In this document: positions 1 to 9,439 of the stretch, piece after piece
Layout: every line of letters starts with the position of its first letter
How positions within the stretch are numbered: position 1 is the first letter of the stretch
NCBI GenBank assembly: GCA_947167715.1
Contig: CAMVJD010000004.1
Coordinates: 47,052 to 111,051 of the forward strand
Source of the DNA: an uncultured Eubacteriaceae bacterium
GTDB taxonomy: Bacteria > Bacillota > Clostridia > Lachnospirales > CAG-274
DNA length: 64,000 bases
Direction: 5' to 3'
Made by a program: the position numbers and the translations under genes
The notes under the pieces: generated by a model
The model's database searches: none
Told to the model about the DNA's origin: nothing
The model's input: only the letters and a program-made list of their open reading frames with translations

Positions 1-173
1 TTGCCGGGGTTCTGACTGGTTCGCGCCAGGGCCTTGCGGTTTATCATACAGTTTATAAGCGAGCTTTTGCCCACGTTTGACTTGCCGGCAAACGCCACCT
101 CGGGCATACCCGTTGCAGGATACTGCTCTTTTTTGACGGCTACGGCCTCAAGCGATACATTGTTTACATTCAT
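1..173 (-). CDS. engB: EngB/YsxC ribosome-biogenesis GTPase, N-terminal part (runs off window)
   Basis: The minus-strand reading from the ATG at 171-173 gives the N-terminus of a TrmE-Era-EngA-EngB family GTPase. A short leader strand is followed by the P-loop [13 protein letters not shown] and then the start of switch I ([10 protein letters not shown]), both typical of EngB, which helps assemble the large ribosomal subunit. A GGGAG ribosome binding site sits about 12 bases upstream, inside the end of the preceding membrane protein gene, whose stop codon is only one base away, so the two are probably co-transcribed. Only about 57 codons are inside the window. The family assignment is strong because the P-loop context is characteristic; the remainder of the protein cannot be checked. 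Confidence 0.9.
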   Translation of the reverse strand, partial: MNVNNVSLEAVAVKKEQYPATGMPEVAFAGKSNVGKSSLINCMINRKALARTSQNPG

Positions 174-174
174 A

Positions 175-630
175 TTATTCTTTTTCTCCCATACCTTTAA
201 ACACTATTTTCACAAACAGCGGCGTAAAAATAAATATCAGCAGATAACCCACTATCATACTTATCACAAGCGATTTAAAAAGCATAGCGGGGTAGAACAG
301 ACGCGCGCCGTGCTTGGTGGCCTGGACATACGCCATTGTTACCATACACACGGTCATTATGGGCGTATAGATAAGGTCGGACAAAAAGGTGTCAAAGACC
401 CGCGCTTTCATTGTCCTTGGCGGGATATTGCACTTTTTTTCAAAGCTGTCCGTTATTTTTTTCATATCGACAAACATCCCGATCATCATACTTATAATAA
501 GGCTTATTACAAAGTTTGAGAAAAATGCGGGAAATGTGAACTGCATCGAGCTTAAAAGCCCCGTCAGCGACAGAAAAAAGCTGAGGGTAACACTCATAAG
601 CAGGCTCATTTTAAAATGCGGATTTTTCAT
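175..630 (-). CDS. Small integral membrane protein, possibly DUF2798-like
   Basis: This 151-residue protein is mostly hydrophobic with about four predicted membrane segments (residues roughly 8-30, 34-52, 86-106 and 118-142). The pattern of two hydrophobic hairpins separated by a short basic loop resembles the DUF2798 type of small membrane protein, but I recognise no diagnostic motif, so the family name is tentative. The start ATG has an AGGAGGG-like site (reverse of ccctcct at 641-647). The gene ends one base before engB starts, indicating an operon. No function can be inferred from the sequence. Confidence 0.6.
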   Translation of the reverse strand: MKNPHFKMSLLMSVTLSFFLSLTGLLSSMQFTFPAFFSNFVISLIISMMIGMFVDMKKITDSFEKKCNIPPRTMKARVFDTFLSDLIYTPIMTVCMVTMAYVQATKHGARLFYPAMLFKSLVISMIVGYLLIFIFTPLFVKIVFKGMGEKE

Positions 631-659
631 AGGTATTACCCTCCTTTTTTAATGAGATA

Positions 660-1128
660 TGGCCGATAAATTTCAATTCGGCGGGGTGTTGACGCTTGCG
701 TAAACCCCTCGGTCAACCGTAATGATTTATTCACTTATGCAAGCAAATCTACGGTTGACAGCATGCGGCAGACAGCTGAAGCTGTCGCCGTCCCTTCGGG
801 ATTGCTTTAGCTTCAGCTAAAGCAACAACCTGACGAGGGGAGCCAAGACTAATGCAACGCTTACTTTTTACGAAAATTCTTCATAAAACGCAACGATTTT
901 TACCGCAGTAACTTGGCGCCGCAGGCTCTTGCCTCCCCTTAGCACTTGTGATAACCTTAATTAAACGAACTCAGGGGAGGTGTCTGCCGCCAATATGTTG
1001 GCATTGGTGATAAATTAATTACGGCAGACGGAGGGGTTCAGCTCCCGCTCACGCCCCGCAAAAAACTAACATCACCCTCAACAAACTAAAATTAATCATC
1101 CGTTATTTCCTAAATTGCCGACAGCCCC
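660..1128. repeat. Intergenic region built of palindromic G/C-rich repeat units
   Basis: No credible gene lies in these about 470 bases. The stretch is a mosaic of inverted repeats: ggtcaaccgta (712-722) against tacggttgac (751-760), a hairpin ttgctttagc/gctaaagcaa around 802-826, and cggcagac in both orientations (near 976 and 1022). Short motifs of the type ggggag or cccctc recur with spacing of 60-150 bases. Such arrays of small palindromes are known as REP-like intergenic repeats in many gut Firmicutes; whether this one is repeated elsewhere in the genome cannot be seen here. Confidence 0.5.
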
Positions 1129-2925
1129 TTATTCCTCTTCGGAAATCACTTTAATATCTATACCCAGCTCTTCAAGCTGCTTTTCTTCTACGATATTGGG
1201 TGCATCGGTGAGCAGGCAGCTTGCGTCCTTTACCTTGGGGAAGGCGATAACGTCACGGATACTCTCCGCGCCGCTAAGCAGCATAACCAATCTGTCAAGG
1301 CCGAATGCAAGGCCACCGTGAGGCGGTGCGCCAAACTTAAATGCATCCAGCAAGAAGCCGAAGCGCTCCTGTGCGTCCTCCTGTGTAAAGCCCAAAAGCT
1401 TGAACATCTGCGACTGTATCTCGCGGCTATGTATTCTTATACTGCCGCCGCCAAGCTCGCAGCCGTTAAGCACCATATCATAGGCCTTTGCGCGTACCCT
1501 GCCGGGGTCGGACTCGATATATTGAAGATCCTCGTCCATAGGCGCGGTAAAGGGATGATGCACAGCCACATAGCGCTGCTCCTCCTCGTCAAATTCAAGC
1601 ATCGGGAACTCCGTTACCCAAAGGAACTTGTAATCATCGGGCTTTAAAAGGTCAAGACGTCTTGCACAGTCAAGTCTTAAAGCGCCTAAAGCATCAAATA
1701 CCACCTTGTCCTTGTCGGCGCAGATAAGGATTATATCGCCTGCCTTTGCGCCGAAACGCTCTGCAATTTCCTTTAATTTTGCATCGTCAAAGAATTTTGA
1801 AATGGTAGTCTTAAAGCCGTCCTCGTTTACAACTATCCACGCAAGACCCTTTGCGCCGTAGGTCTTTGCTACCTCGACAAGGGCATCTATCTGCTTTCTG
1901 GGCAGAGAGCCGAGACCCTCGCCGCAGATACCGCGCACACTTCCGCCCGCGTCAATAGCGTTCTGGAACACGCCAAACTCACTGCCGTTTACAATATCGG
2001 TAATATTTTTAAGCTCCATACCAAAGCGGATATCGGGCTTGTCCGAGCCAAAGCGCTCCATAGCCTCTATCCAGGGCATACGCATAAACGGTGTTTCAAT
2101 ATCAAGACCCTTTATCTCCTTGAACACCTTTTTGATAAGCCTTTCGTTTACCTCCATTACATCGTTTTCCTCAACAAAGGAAAGCTCCATATCTATCTGT
2201 GTAAACTCGGGCTGACGGTCTGCGCGCAGGTCCTCGTCACGGAAGCACTTTGCTATCTGGAAATAGCGGTCAAAGCCCGACACCATCAAAAGCTGCTTAA
2301 AAAGCTGCGGACTCTGCGGCAAAGCGTAAAAATTGCCGGGGTGCACGCGGCTGGGTACAAGGTAGTCCCTTGCGCCCTCGGGTGTGGACTTGGTGAGCAT
2401 AGGTGTTTCTATTTCTATAAAGCCCTCGTCCGATAAAAAGTTTCTTACCACGCGGCATACATTGTGTCGCATAATAAGGTTTGCCGCAACATTCGGGCGG
2501 CGCAGGTCAAGATAACGGTATTTAAGGCGAAGCTCTGTGCTTACGTTCACTCTCTCCTCAACGTGGAAAGGCGGCTGGTCGCTCTCGTTAAGTATTTTAA
2601 GGTCCTCAACGGCAATTTCCACCTTGCCCGTTTTCATTTTTTCGTTTACGTTTTCGGGGGTACGCGCACATACCCTGCCCTTTACCGCAATAACATATTC
2701 CTTGCCAAGGCTCTTGTCCTTTGCAAGTATGTCCTCGCTGTTTTTCTCCTGGTCCACAAAAACCTGTACTATACCCGTCCTGTCACGCAGAAGGATAAAT
2801 GAAAAATGGCTGAACACACGGCGGTTTGATACCCAGCCCATAAGTGTTACATCCTGTCCTATCATATTTTCGTTTACATCGCCGCAGTAACAGCTGCGCT
2901 TTAAACCCTGCATCAATTCACTCAT
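1129..2925 (-). CDS. aspS: Aspartyl-tRNA synthetase
   Basis: This 598-residue class II aminoacyl-tRNA synthetase charges tRNA-Asp. An N-terminal OB-fold anticodon-binding domain occupies about residues 15-110. Motif 2 is visible as [18 protein letters not shown], the bacterial GAD insertion domain fills the middle (roughly 290-410), and motif 3 is [13 protein letters not shown] near the C-terminus. The length fits bacterial-type AspRS of 580-600 residues. The first ATG is supported by AAGGAG eight bases upstream; an internal ATG four codons later has no better site. The gene stands alone between a repeat-rich region and a divergent secreted-protein gene. Whether it is discriminating or non-discriminating toward tRNA-Asn was not resolved. 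Confidence 0.97.
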   Translation of the reverse strand: MSELMQGLKRSCYCGDVNENMIGQDVTLMGWVSNRRVFSHFSFILLRDRTGIVQVFVDQEKNSEDILAKDKSLGKEYVIAVKGRVCARTPENVNEKMKTGKVEIAVEDLKILNESDQPPFHVEERVNVSTELRLKYRYLDLRRPNVAANLIMRHNVCRVVRNFLSDEGFIEIETPMLTKSTPEGARDYLVPSRVHPGNFYALPQSPQLFKQLLMVSGFDRYFQIAKCFRDEDLRADRQPEFTQIDMELSFVEENDVMEVNERLIKKVFKEIKGLDIETPFMRMPWIEAMERFGSDKPDIRFGMELKNITDIVNGSEFGVFQNAIDAGGSVRGICGEGLGSLPRKQIDALVEVAKTYGAKGLAWIVVNEDGFKTTISKFFDDAKLKEIAERFGAKAGDIILICADKDKVVFDALGALRLDCARRLDLLKPDDYKFLWVTEFPMLEFDEEEQRYVAVHHPFTAPMDEDLQYIESDPGRVRAKAYDMVLNGCELGGGSIRIHSREIQSQMFKLLGFTQEDAQERFGFLLDAFKFGAPPHGGLAFGLDRLVMLLSGAESIRDVIAFPKVKDASCLLTDAPNIVEEKQLEELGIDIKVISEEE

Positions 2926-2996
2926 TTTATTTGCTCCTTAATATGTAAATATTTTTTAGCTGCTGTAATTATAGCATATAAATGTTGAACCGTCAA

Positions 2997-3047
2997 ATTG
3001 AAATTTAACTATTTAAAAAAAATTGAAATTTAACTATTTAAAAAAAA
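2997..3047. repeat. Tandem duplication of an AT-rich 25-base unit
   Basis: Two consecutive copies of a unit beginning attgaaatttaactattt and ending in an A run lie directly upstream of the beta-helix gene promoter. The unit contains the palindromic core aaattgaaattt, which also forms one terminal repeat of the element at 11209-11361. Confidence 0.8.
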
Positions 3048-3050
3048 TAC

Positions 3051-3079
3051 TTGAAAAATTGCGAATAATGATATATAAT
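3051..3079 (+). promoter_or_regulatory. SigmaA-type promoter of the beta-helix gene
   Basis: TTGAAA at 3051-3056 and TATAAT at 3074-3079 are separated by 17 bases and lie about 50 bases ahead of the ATG at 3128, which has an AAAGGAG ribosome binding site. Confidence 0.75.
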
Positions 3080-3127
3080 CAAATTTATCATGAATTTGGG
3101 CGGTGTATCCGCTGAAAGGAGAATAAT

Positions 3128-4395
3128 ATGAATAAAAATTTTATAAAGCATACACTTAAGGCCGCCGCGGCTGCTGTGGGCACAGCGGTGATGATGCTTG
3201 TGCCCTGTGCGTTTTCAAGTATTGTATTTGCCGATACGACAGTCACTACATCGGAGCAGCTTACTACGGAAACAGGCAAAGGCGGCACAATAATTCTTGG
3301 GGATGATATCACTTTGGCTTCTACGCTTGTAATCGAATCGGGCAAAACGGTCACCCTTGATCTTAACGGTAAAACGCTGAAAAGAAATTTAGATAGCGCA
3401 GCAGAGTATGGCAATGTTATTGATAACGAGGGTACGCTTACAATATGCGACTCATCATCCGAGAAAAACGGCACTATAACAGGCGGCAACGATTCTTCCA
3501 ACGGCGGCGGTATTGAAAACTCCGGTACGCTGATCCTCGAAAACGTAACAATAAGCAATAACAACGCTGGCGGGTGTAAAGGCGGCGGTATATACAACAC
3601 CGGTACGCTGACAATAAACGGCTGCACGATAAGTGATAACACCGCCGATCAGGGCGGAGGCATATACAATAATGGTACGCTGACAATAAACGGCTGCACT
3701 ATAACGAGAAATAAAGCAACACTTTCCACATCCATGTATTTTCTTGGCGGCGGCGGTATTTATTCGGAAATAGATGTTTCCATAAGCGGAGTAAATACCG
3801 TAACAAATAACACCCGTGGCGATGGCAGCAATAACGAAAATATAGCGCTCGAAGACGGCGCCAAGTTAAATGTCACAGGCTCGCTTGCGGGCTCTTGGAT
3901 AGGCATAACAAAGAGAATAGACTACCCGCAGATCATTGCGAATTATGGTACCGATAACTCGGGAGTTTTGCCGCAGGCCGTATTTTTGCGGACAACAGCG
4001 GCTATTGTATCGACGCTAACGACAACGGAGAAGTTTACCTTAGGGAGAAAAAAATAGCCGAAACCTACACACCGCTCGGAGACGGCCTGGGCTATTGCAA
4101 GGATAATTCAAAAACCTATATTATTTACGGCTTTACACCGTCAAAAGAATTGTATAAATACAACGGCATAATATTTTGTAAGAAAGGCGGTACCGTTATA
4201 GAGCCCAAAGATGGAACCGAGCTGCCCGCATATATAAATCGCTCGGGCAATATAAATACAGTTTTTAAATCAATAAAATTCAGCGATGAAAGTATACTTG
4301 CAAATACTACCGTAGGCACGCCGTACATTGTCGGTATAGCTGTAAGCGGAACAACACCGCCAAATATCAATAATTTTTATGTAAGTGCAAAATAA
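3128..4395 (+). pseudogene. Secreted right-handed beta-helix protein with a one-base frameshift
   Basis: The protein starts with a clear signal peptide (basic residues, a hydrophobic stretch rich in A and V to about residue 30, then FADTTV) and continues with repeats such as GGGIYNTGTLTINGC, a parallel beta-helix pattern shared with polymorphic outer-surface proteins and pectate lyase-like folds. The first frame ends at 4057. In the frame one base earlier, from about 3986, translation continues sensibly as FADNSGYCIDANDNGEVYLR and on to a stop at 4395. The switch falls on a run of five T (3982-3987 area); six T would restore one 420-residue protein. It is followed 13 bases later by a 41-codon gene. 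Either a real mutation or an assembly error could explain the shift. Confidence 0.8.
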
Positions 4396-4408
4396 AGGGG
4401 GATAAAAA

Positions 4409-4534
4409 ATGAAAGAAAAATATTCGGCACCTCAAATTGAGGTAACAACATTCAAATCGGAGGAAATACTGGTTGCTTCATCCGCGGCCGCACAGGATGC
4501 CTTTGCGGAATTTAATGCAGCGGACTTTGAATGA
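4409..4534 (+). CDS. 41-residue peptide of unknown function
   Basis: This short reading frame has its own strong AGGGGGA site six bases before the ATG and sits 13 bases after the beta-helix gene, before a strong terminator. The peptide starts MKEKYSAPQIEVTTFKSEE, passes through ILVASSAAAQ and ends in an acidic, aromatic tail AEFNAADFE. Short peptides with a charged start, a P-x-[IV]-x-V core and a small-residue centre are frequent as unannotated genes in gut Firmicutes. It has no signal peptide and no Cys. It could be a ribosomally made peptide precursor or a partner of the secreted protein, but no maturase gene is nearby. Confidence 0.6.
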   Translation: MKEKYSAPQIEVTTFKSEEILVASSAAAQDAFAEFNAADFE

Positions 4535-4540
4535 TTTATA

Positions 4541-4580
4541 AAAAAAGGGGTTGTCGCGTAACGCGACAGCCCTTTTTTAT
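4541..4580. terminator. Bidirectional rho-independent terminator
   Basis: The stem ggttgtcgcg/cgcgacagcc is flanked by A runs upstream and T runs downstream, so it can end transcripts from both the peptide gene (plus strand) and the exonuclease/rhodanese operon (minus strand), whose last stop codon overlaps the T run. Confidence 0.9.
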
Positions 4581-4879
4581 ATCACAAGATCAAACGGCCA
4601 ATCGAGTATGCCGCCGAAATCGTAAATATTTTTATATCCGAGTTTATCAAGTATTTTTTCGGCCTCCATGCTGCGTTTGCCGCTGCGGCAGTATACAAGC
4701 AGGGGCTTTGACTTATCGGGCAGGCTTTTTTCGGCCGATTGCAAAAGGGTGTCAAGCGGGATATTTATGCTGTTGTCCACAAAGCCCTCATCCAGCTCGT
4801 CGGGGTCGCGCACATCAAGTATATAAATATCGTTTTGAGTATCCATTATTTTTTTTGCTTCTACGGGTGATATTTTCAT
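4577..4879 (-). CDS. Single-domain rhodanese-like protein
   Basis: The 100-residue protein is one rhodanese domain. It shows the start signature ILDVRDPDEL and the active-site loop YCRSGKRS with a catalytic Cys, followed by the typical AEKILDKLGYKNIYDFGGI ending. Such proteins carry persulfide sulfur on the Cys and transfer it to an acceptor; the acceptor here is unknown. It follows the exonuclease III gene with only two bases between the stop and the ATG, and its GGAGTAATT ribosome binding site lies across that junction, indicating translational coupling. The partner exonuclease does not reveal a shared pathway. Confidence 0.88.
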   Translation of the reverse strand: MKISPVEAKKIMDTQNDIYILDVRDPDELDEGFVDNSINIPLDTLLQSAEKSLPDKSKPLLVYCRSGKRSMEAEKILDKLGYKNIYDFGGILDWPFDLVI

Positions 4880-4881
4880 AA

Positions 4882-5634
4882 TTACTCCATTATAAGCTCT
4901 ACGGGGCAGTGGTCGCTGCCCGTGACCTCGGTATGTATTTTTGCATCCTTTATCCTGTCCTTTAAGCCCGCACCTACTATATAATAGTCAATGCGCCAGC
5001 CCGCGTTTTTCTCTCGCGCCCTGAAACGGTAGCTCCACCAGCTGTATACGCCCTCGGTATCGGGATAAAAAAATCTGTAGGTATCAATAAAGCCCGCGTT
5101 TAAAAGCTCGGTCATTTTGCCGCGTTCCTCATCGGTAAAGCCCGCATTTTTGCGGTTAGTCTTTGGGTTTTTAAGGTCTATCTCGTTATGCGCAACATTA
5201 AGGTCACCGCAGAGCACAACGGGCTTATCTGCATTAAGCTTACAAAGGTACGCACGAAAACAGTCCTCCCAGTCCATACGATATTCAAGCCTTGTAAGCT
5301 CGCTTTGAGAATTTGGGGTGTAACAGGTCACATAATAAAAATCCTCAAATTCAAGCGTGATAACACGTCCCTCATGGTCGTGGCGTTCAATGCCTATGCC
5401 GTAGGTGACATTAAGGGGCTTTATTTTGGTAAATACTGCCGTACCCGAATACCCCTTTTTTTCGGCATAGTTCCAGTATTGCTCATATCCCGGCAGATCA
5501 AGCGATATCTGCCCCTCCTGCAGCTTTGTTTCCTGCAAAGAGAAAATATCCGCATCTATTTCGTTAAAAAATATATTAAAATTTTTACCCACACAGGCGC
5601 GCAGGCCGTTTACATTCCATGAAATAAACTTCAT
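4882..5634 (-). CDS. xth: Exodeoxyribonuclease III (AP endonuclease)
   Basis: The 250-residue protein belongs to the exonuclease III/APE1 family, which cleaves DNA at abasic sites during base excision repair. Family motifs are present: FISWNVNGLRA at the start, LQETKLQEG with the metal-binding Glu, CGDLNVAH in the core, RIDYYIVG, and the terminal GSDHCPVELI with the catalytic Asp-His. A longer reading frame upstream was rejected because AAGGAG lies eight bases before the ATG at 5634 and homology starts exactly there. A promoter is present at 5675-5703. It heads a two-gene operon with the rhodanese gene. Confidence 0.95.
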   Translation of the reverse strand: MKFISWNVNGLRACVGKNFNIFFNEIDADIFSLQETKLQEGQISLDLPGYEQYWNYAEKKGYSGTAVFTKIKPLNVTYGIGIERHDHEGRVITLEFEDFYYVTCYTPNSQSELTRLEYRMDWEDCFRAYLCKLNADKPVVLCGDLNVAHNEIDLKNPKTNRKNAGFTDEERGKMTELLNAGFIDTYRFFYPDTEGVYSWWSYRFRAREKNAGWRIDYYIVGAGLKDRIKDAKIHTEVTGSDHCPVELIME

Positions 5635-5674
5635 TTTATCGCTCCTTCGATTTTTTATTTTACAGCTGTAATTT

Positions 5675-5703
5675 ATTTTAACATAAATTTTATTGTACGT
5701 CAA
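5675..5703 (-). promoter_or_regulatory. Promoter of the exonuclease III operon
   Basis: On the minus strand TTGACG (5703-5698) and TAAAAT (5680-5675) are separated by 17 bases, about 40 bases ahead of the chosen ATG. Confidence 0.7.
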
Positions 5704-5812
5704 ATTGTTTGCGGGTTTGCCGAAAAAATTGCCATATTGCAGGAGTATTTTATTAACGATGTTTTAAACAATAATTGTACAAAAAAAATAGGAGACTTAA
5801 ATAATAAATTAA

Positions 5813-5841
5813 TTGATTTTTATTATAAAATAATGTATACT
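5813..5841 (+). promoter_or_regulatory. Promoter of recD2
   Basis: TTGATT (5813-5818) and TATACT (5836-5841) with a 17-base spacer lie 37 bases before the ATG at 5878. This placement argues against the longer open frame that begins at 5737. Confidence 0.65.
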
Positions 5842-5877
5842 GTTATCGTTGACAGGTTTAAAATTTGTGGTGATAAT

Positions 5878-8124
5878 ATGGATGAAATTACGCTTTCGGG
5901 TGTTGTGGACAATATAATATATACCAATGCGGAAAACGGTTATACCGTGCTTAACCTTTTGCTTGACGAGGAAAAGGACGACGTTTTTGTTTGCTGTGTA
6001 GGCTTTCTGCCGGATGTTAATTTGGGGGAGAGCCTTAATGTTGTGGGCAGAAGAGTGAAGCATCCGTCTTATGGCGACCAGCTGGAGGTCATTTCTTATC
6101 AGAAAAGCCTGCCCGTTACCGAAAAGGCGATAGAACGCTATCTTTCAAGCGGTATTGTAAAGGGCATAGGAAAACGTATGGCCAAAAAAATAGTTGATAA
6201 GTTTGGCCGCGATACCCTTATGATAATAGACACCGAGCCGTTTAAGCTTGCGGATATAAAGGGCATAAGCCTTACAAAGGCACAGGAGATAGGCGCCGTG
6301 TTTAAGGAGCAGGGCGAGCTTACCCGTGCGGTCATGTTTTTGCAGGACTACGGCGTTTCCGTAAATTATGCGGTTAAAATTTTTAAAAAATACAAGGACA
6401 CGACCATTGCCGTGGTACAGAAAAACCCGTATACACTTGCGGATGAAATATGGGGCATAGGCTTTAAAACAGCGGATAATATTGCGCAAAAATTAGGCGT
6501 GGAGCCCAATTCTCCTTACCGCATACAGGCGGGCATTAAATATATACTTAATCAAGCTGCGGGCAACGGACATACATATTTGCCGGAAGACGAATTGACA
6601 AGACAGGTGGCGGAGATACTGGCGACAAATGAAGAAGGTGTTGCCGAAAACCTTATAAAAATGCATGTGGCAAGCGAAATATGGATAGAAAATTCGCAGC
6701 CGCGCAGGATATATCTTAATTTTTATTATTATGCCGAAAGCTATATAGCAAAAAGGCTTATTGAAATGACGGCCAACAAATCGGCGGACGACCCTTTTGT
6801 CGATGCCATGATAAAGGATATAGAATACGAAAAAGATATCGTTTTTGCGGACGGCCAGCTTAAGGCAATAAAAACCGCAATGAGCGAGGGTGTTTTTGTT
6901 ATTACGGGCGGCCCGGGTACGGGTAAAACCACAATAATAAATGCTATAATAACCATTCTTAAAGCAAAGGATAAGAAAATAGAGCTTGCTGCGCCTACCG
7001 GCAAGGCATCAAAGCGTATGACGGAGGCAACGGGCTGCGATGCAAGAACGATACACCGCCTTTTGGGCACGACGGCCCTTGAGGAAAGCGGCTTGCATCA
7101 GCGCTTTACACATAACGAAGAAAATCCCGTGGATGCGGATTATATTATTATAGACGAGATGTCCATGGTGGATGTGCCGCTTATGTACTACCTGCTAAAG
7201 GCTGTGGCCGAGGGTACCGGCCTTATACTGGTGGGAGATGCGGATCAGCTGCCGAGCGTCGGCGCAGGCAATGTGCTGCACGATATACTTTCGTCGGGGC
7301 TTATTGCCTGTGCAAGGCTTAACGAAATATTCAGACAGGCGCAGGAAAGTGCCATTGTTACAAATGCACACAAGATAAACAGAGGCGAATATCCCGATCT
7401 TGATGATAAAACAAAGGATTTCTTTTATATGCAGCGTCATAATTCGGATGCTCTTTTGGATACGCTTGCGGGTCTGATATCACAGCGCCTGCCTAAATAC
7501 TTAAATTGCGACCCGTTTGATATCAAGGTACTTTCGCCGATGCGCAAAACGCCGCTTGGCGTACAAAGCCTTAATGTTATGCTGCAAAGCATACTTAATC
7601 CGCCGCTGCCCAATAAAAGGGAAAAGGAATTTCGCGGCACGATATTTCGCGAGGGCGACCGCGTTATGCAGATAAAAAACGATTATGACCTTGCGTGGCG
7701 CGCCGTAGACCCGTTAAGCAACAAAATGGTCGATGAGGGGACGGGCGTATTTAACGGTGACGAGGGCGTAATAAGCTTTATTGATATGGAAAATAAGGCG
7801 CTTGATGTGGTATATGACGATATACGTCACGTTGCTTATGATTTTACCCGCCTTGACGAGCTGGATCTTTCCTATGCGGTGACTATACACAAAAGTCAGG
7901 GAAGCGAATACAGGGCGGTTATAATGCCGCTTTTGGGCGGCCCGGAAATGCTTATGACAAGAAACCTGCTTTATACCGGGGTCACGCGCGCAAAGGAGCT
8001 TGCGGTGCTGATAGGCAGCAAGGAAAGCATTTTCCGTATGGTGGATAACGATCTGCAAATACAAAGATATACGGGGCTTGCTTTAAGGCTGGCCGACTTT
8101 GCGGCGCTTAAAAATAAGTCATAA
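5878..8124 (+). CDS. recD2: ATP-dependent RecD-like DNA helicase
   Basis: The 748-residue protein is a superfamily 1B helicase of the RecD2/YrrC type, found in bacteria without RecBC partners. The N-terminal third carries the family-specific OB and helix-hairpin-helix region (IVKGIGKRMAKKIVDKFG near residue 95 and WGIGFKTADNIAQKLG near 190). Walker A is GGPGTGKTT near residue 345, Walker B is IIDEMSMVD, motif III is LVGDADQLPSVG, and the C-terminal VTIHKSQGSEYRAV and LLYTGVTRAKEL motifs complete the helicase core. The ATG used here follows a weak GTGGTG site and the promoter at 5813; an in-frame upstream ATG lies before that promoter. RecD2 enzymes unwind DNA 5' to 3' and act in repair. Confidence 0.95.
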   Translation: MDEITLSGVVDNIIYTNAENGYTVLNLLLDEEKDDVFVCCVGFLPDVNLGESLNVVGRRVKHPSYGDQLEVISYQKSLPVTEKAIERYLSSGIVKGIGKRMAKKIVDKFGRDTLMIIDTEPFKLADIKGISLTKAQEIGAVFKEQGELTRAVMFLQDYGVSVNYAVKIFKKYKDTTIAVVQKNPYTLADEIWGIGFKTADNIAQKLGVEPNSPYRIQAGIKYILNQAAGNGHTYLPEDELTRQVAEILATNEEGVAENLIKMHVASEIWIENSQPRRIYLNFYYYAESYIAKRLIEMTANKSADDPFVDAMIKDIEYEKDIVFADGQLKAIKTAMSEGVFVITGGPGTGKTTIINAIITILKAKDKKIELAAPTGKASKRMTEATGCDARTIHRLLGTTALEESGLHQRFTHNEENPVDADYIIIDEMSMVDVPLMYYLLKAVAEGTGLILVGDADQLPSVGAGNVLHDILSSGLIACARLNEIFRQAQESAIVTNAHKINRGEYPDLDDKTKDFFYMQRHNSDALLDTLAGLISQRLPKYLNCDPFDIKVLSPMRKTPLGVQSLNVMLQSILNPPLPNKREKEFRGTIFREGDRVMQIKNDYDLAWRAVDPLSNKMVDEGTGVFNGDEGVISFIDMENKALDVVYDDIRHVAYDFTRLDELDLSYAVTIHKSQGSEYRAVIMPLLGGPEMLMTRNLLYTGVTRAKELAVLIGSKESIFRMVDNDLQIQRYTGLALRLADFAALKNKS

Positions 8125-8173
8125 AATGCAGGCGTTTGGCGTATGTAATTAAGAAAGCAGATAGGAGAATATT

Positions 8174-9439
8174 ATGGACGAAGAAAAGAAAACGCAGGAA
8201 GGTATTTTTGAAAAAAAAGAAGAAACGGTATCTTTGCGCGAATGTAAAAAAAATGCGGCCTCGGCCTTTGTTATGGGCTTTTTAACGGCTGTGCTTGCGG
8301 TAATGGTGGTTTTTGGGGCTCCTGTTATTTATAAAACCTATTTCAAGCATGAAATGAATGCCAAAATAAAAGAAAAAACCATATATGCGCTTATAAAAAA
8401 GTATTATATAGAGGATATTGACGAGAAAAAAATGCAGGAGGGTATATATGCGGGAATGACGGCTATACCCACAGACCAGTACAGCTATTATATGAGTGCC
8501 GAGGATGCCGAGGAATACAACGAAAAGACAAACGGCAATTATGTGGGCATAGGTGTCAGGATACAGGCGGATTATAACCTTGATATCGTTAAGATAGATT
8601 CTGTTTTTAAGCCGTCGCCTGCTTATGATGCGGGCATTAAAAAGGGCGATGTGCTTAAAAGCGTATCGGGTGTGGATATTAATTCGTCAAATATGGATGA
8701 GGCCGTCGATCTGGTGCGAGGCCCCGAAAACACCACGGTGGATATTGTGGTATACCGTCCATCCGAGGACAAGGAATACGAGCTTACCATATACAGAAAA
8801 AATGTTGATACACCCACGGTGTTTGCCAAAATGCTGGAAAACGGCATAGGCTATATACAGATAACCAATTTTGACGGCGTTACGCCCGAACAGTTTGACA
8901 CCGCGCTTATGAATTTACAGTCGCAGGGAATGAAAAAAATGATAATCGACCTTCGCGGCAACCCGGGCGGACTGCTTACGGCTATTACGGATGTTGCCGA
9001 CAGAGTTATCCCCGGCGGCACGCTTACCTATACCGAGGATAAATACGGCAAACGCGAATATGTTACCATAGACGAAGATTATCTTGATATCCCGCTTGCG
9101 GTGCTTGTAAACAAGTCCTCCGCATCCGCATCCGAGCTTTTTACGGGTGCGGTAAAGGATACAAAAAGAGGTACGATAATAGGCAAAAACACCTACGGAA
9201 AGGGCGTTGTGCAGACTCCGTTCCCGCTTACGGACGGCAGTATAGTAAAGCTTACCACATCAAGGTATTATACGCCTGCGGGCATTTGCATTGACGGCGT
9301 GGGCATAGCACCCGATATAGAGGTGAACCCCGCAGAGGATTTTGAAATGCCAAACCTTAACGATGATGATGCCGTTATCGATGTAGAAGCAGATCTTCAG
9401 CTTAAAAAGGCTGTCGAGGTTTTAAACAATGAAAAATGA
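8174..9439 (+). CDS. S41 family carboxy-terminal processing peptidase
   Basis: This 421-residue protease has a membrane anchor at about residues 32-56, then a PDZ domain (ADYNLDIVKIDSVFKPSPA and onward, about 125-205) and the S41 catalytic domain. The dyad is visible as Ser in NKSSASASELF and Lys in GKNTYGKGVVQT. The family cleaves envelope or forespore proteins at exposed C-termini; relatives in spore formers include CtpB, which acts on SpoIVFA, and this window also holds a SpoIVFA-like gene, but a functional link is only an inference. TAGGAG lies eight bases before the ATG. It overlaps the next gene by 11 bases. Confidence 0.93.
   Translation: MDEEKKTQEGIFEKKEETVSLRECKKNAASAFVMGFLTAVLAVMVVFGAPVIYKTYFKHEMNAKIKEKTIYALIKKYYIEDIDEKKMQEGIYAGMTAIPTDQYSYYMSAEDAEEYNEKTNGNYVGIGVRIQADYNLDIVKIDSVFKPSPAYDAGIKKGDVLKSVSGVDINSSNMDEAVDLVRGPENTTVDIVVYRPSEDKEYELTIYRKNVDTPTVFAKMLENGIGYIQITNFDGVTPEQFDTALMNLQSQGMKKMIIDLRGNPGGLLTAITDVADRVIPGGTLTYTEDKYGKREYVTIDEDYLDIPLAVLVNKSSASASELFTGAVKDTKRGTIIGKNTYGKGVVQTPFPLTDGSIVKLTTSRYYTPAGICIDGVGIAPDIEVNPAEDFEMPNLNDDDAVIDVEADLQLKKAVEVLNNEK

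Noticed and set aside
5737..5877. Upstream start of the RecD2-like helicase
   Set aside because: The extension lies before a well-formed promoter (5813-5841) and has no homology to the family.
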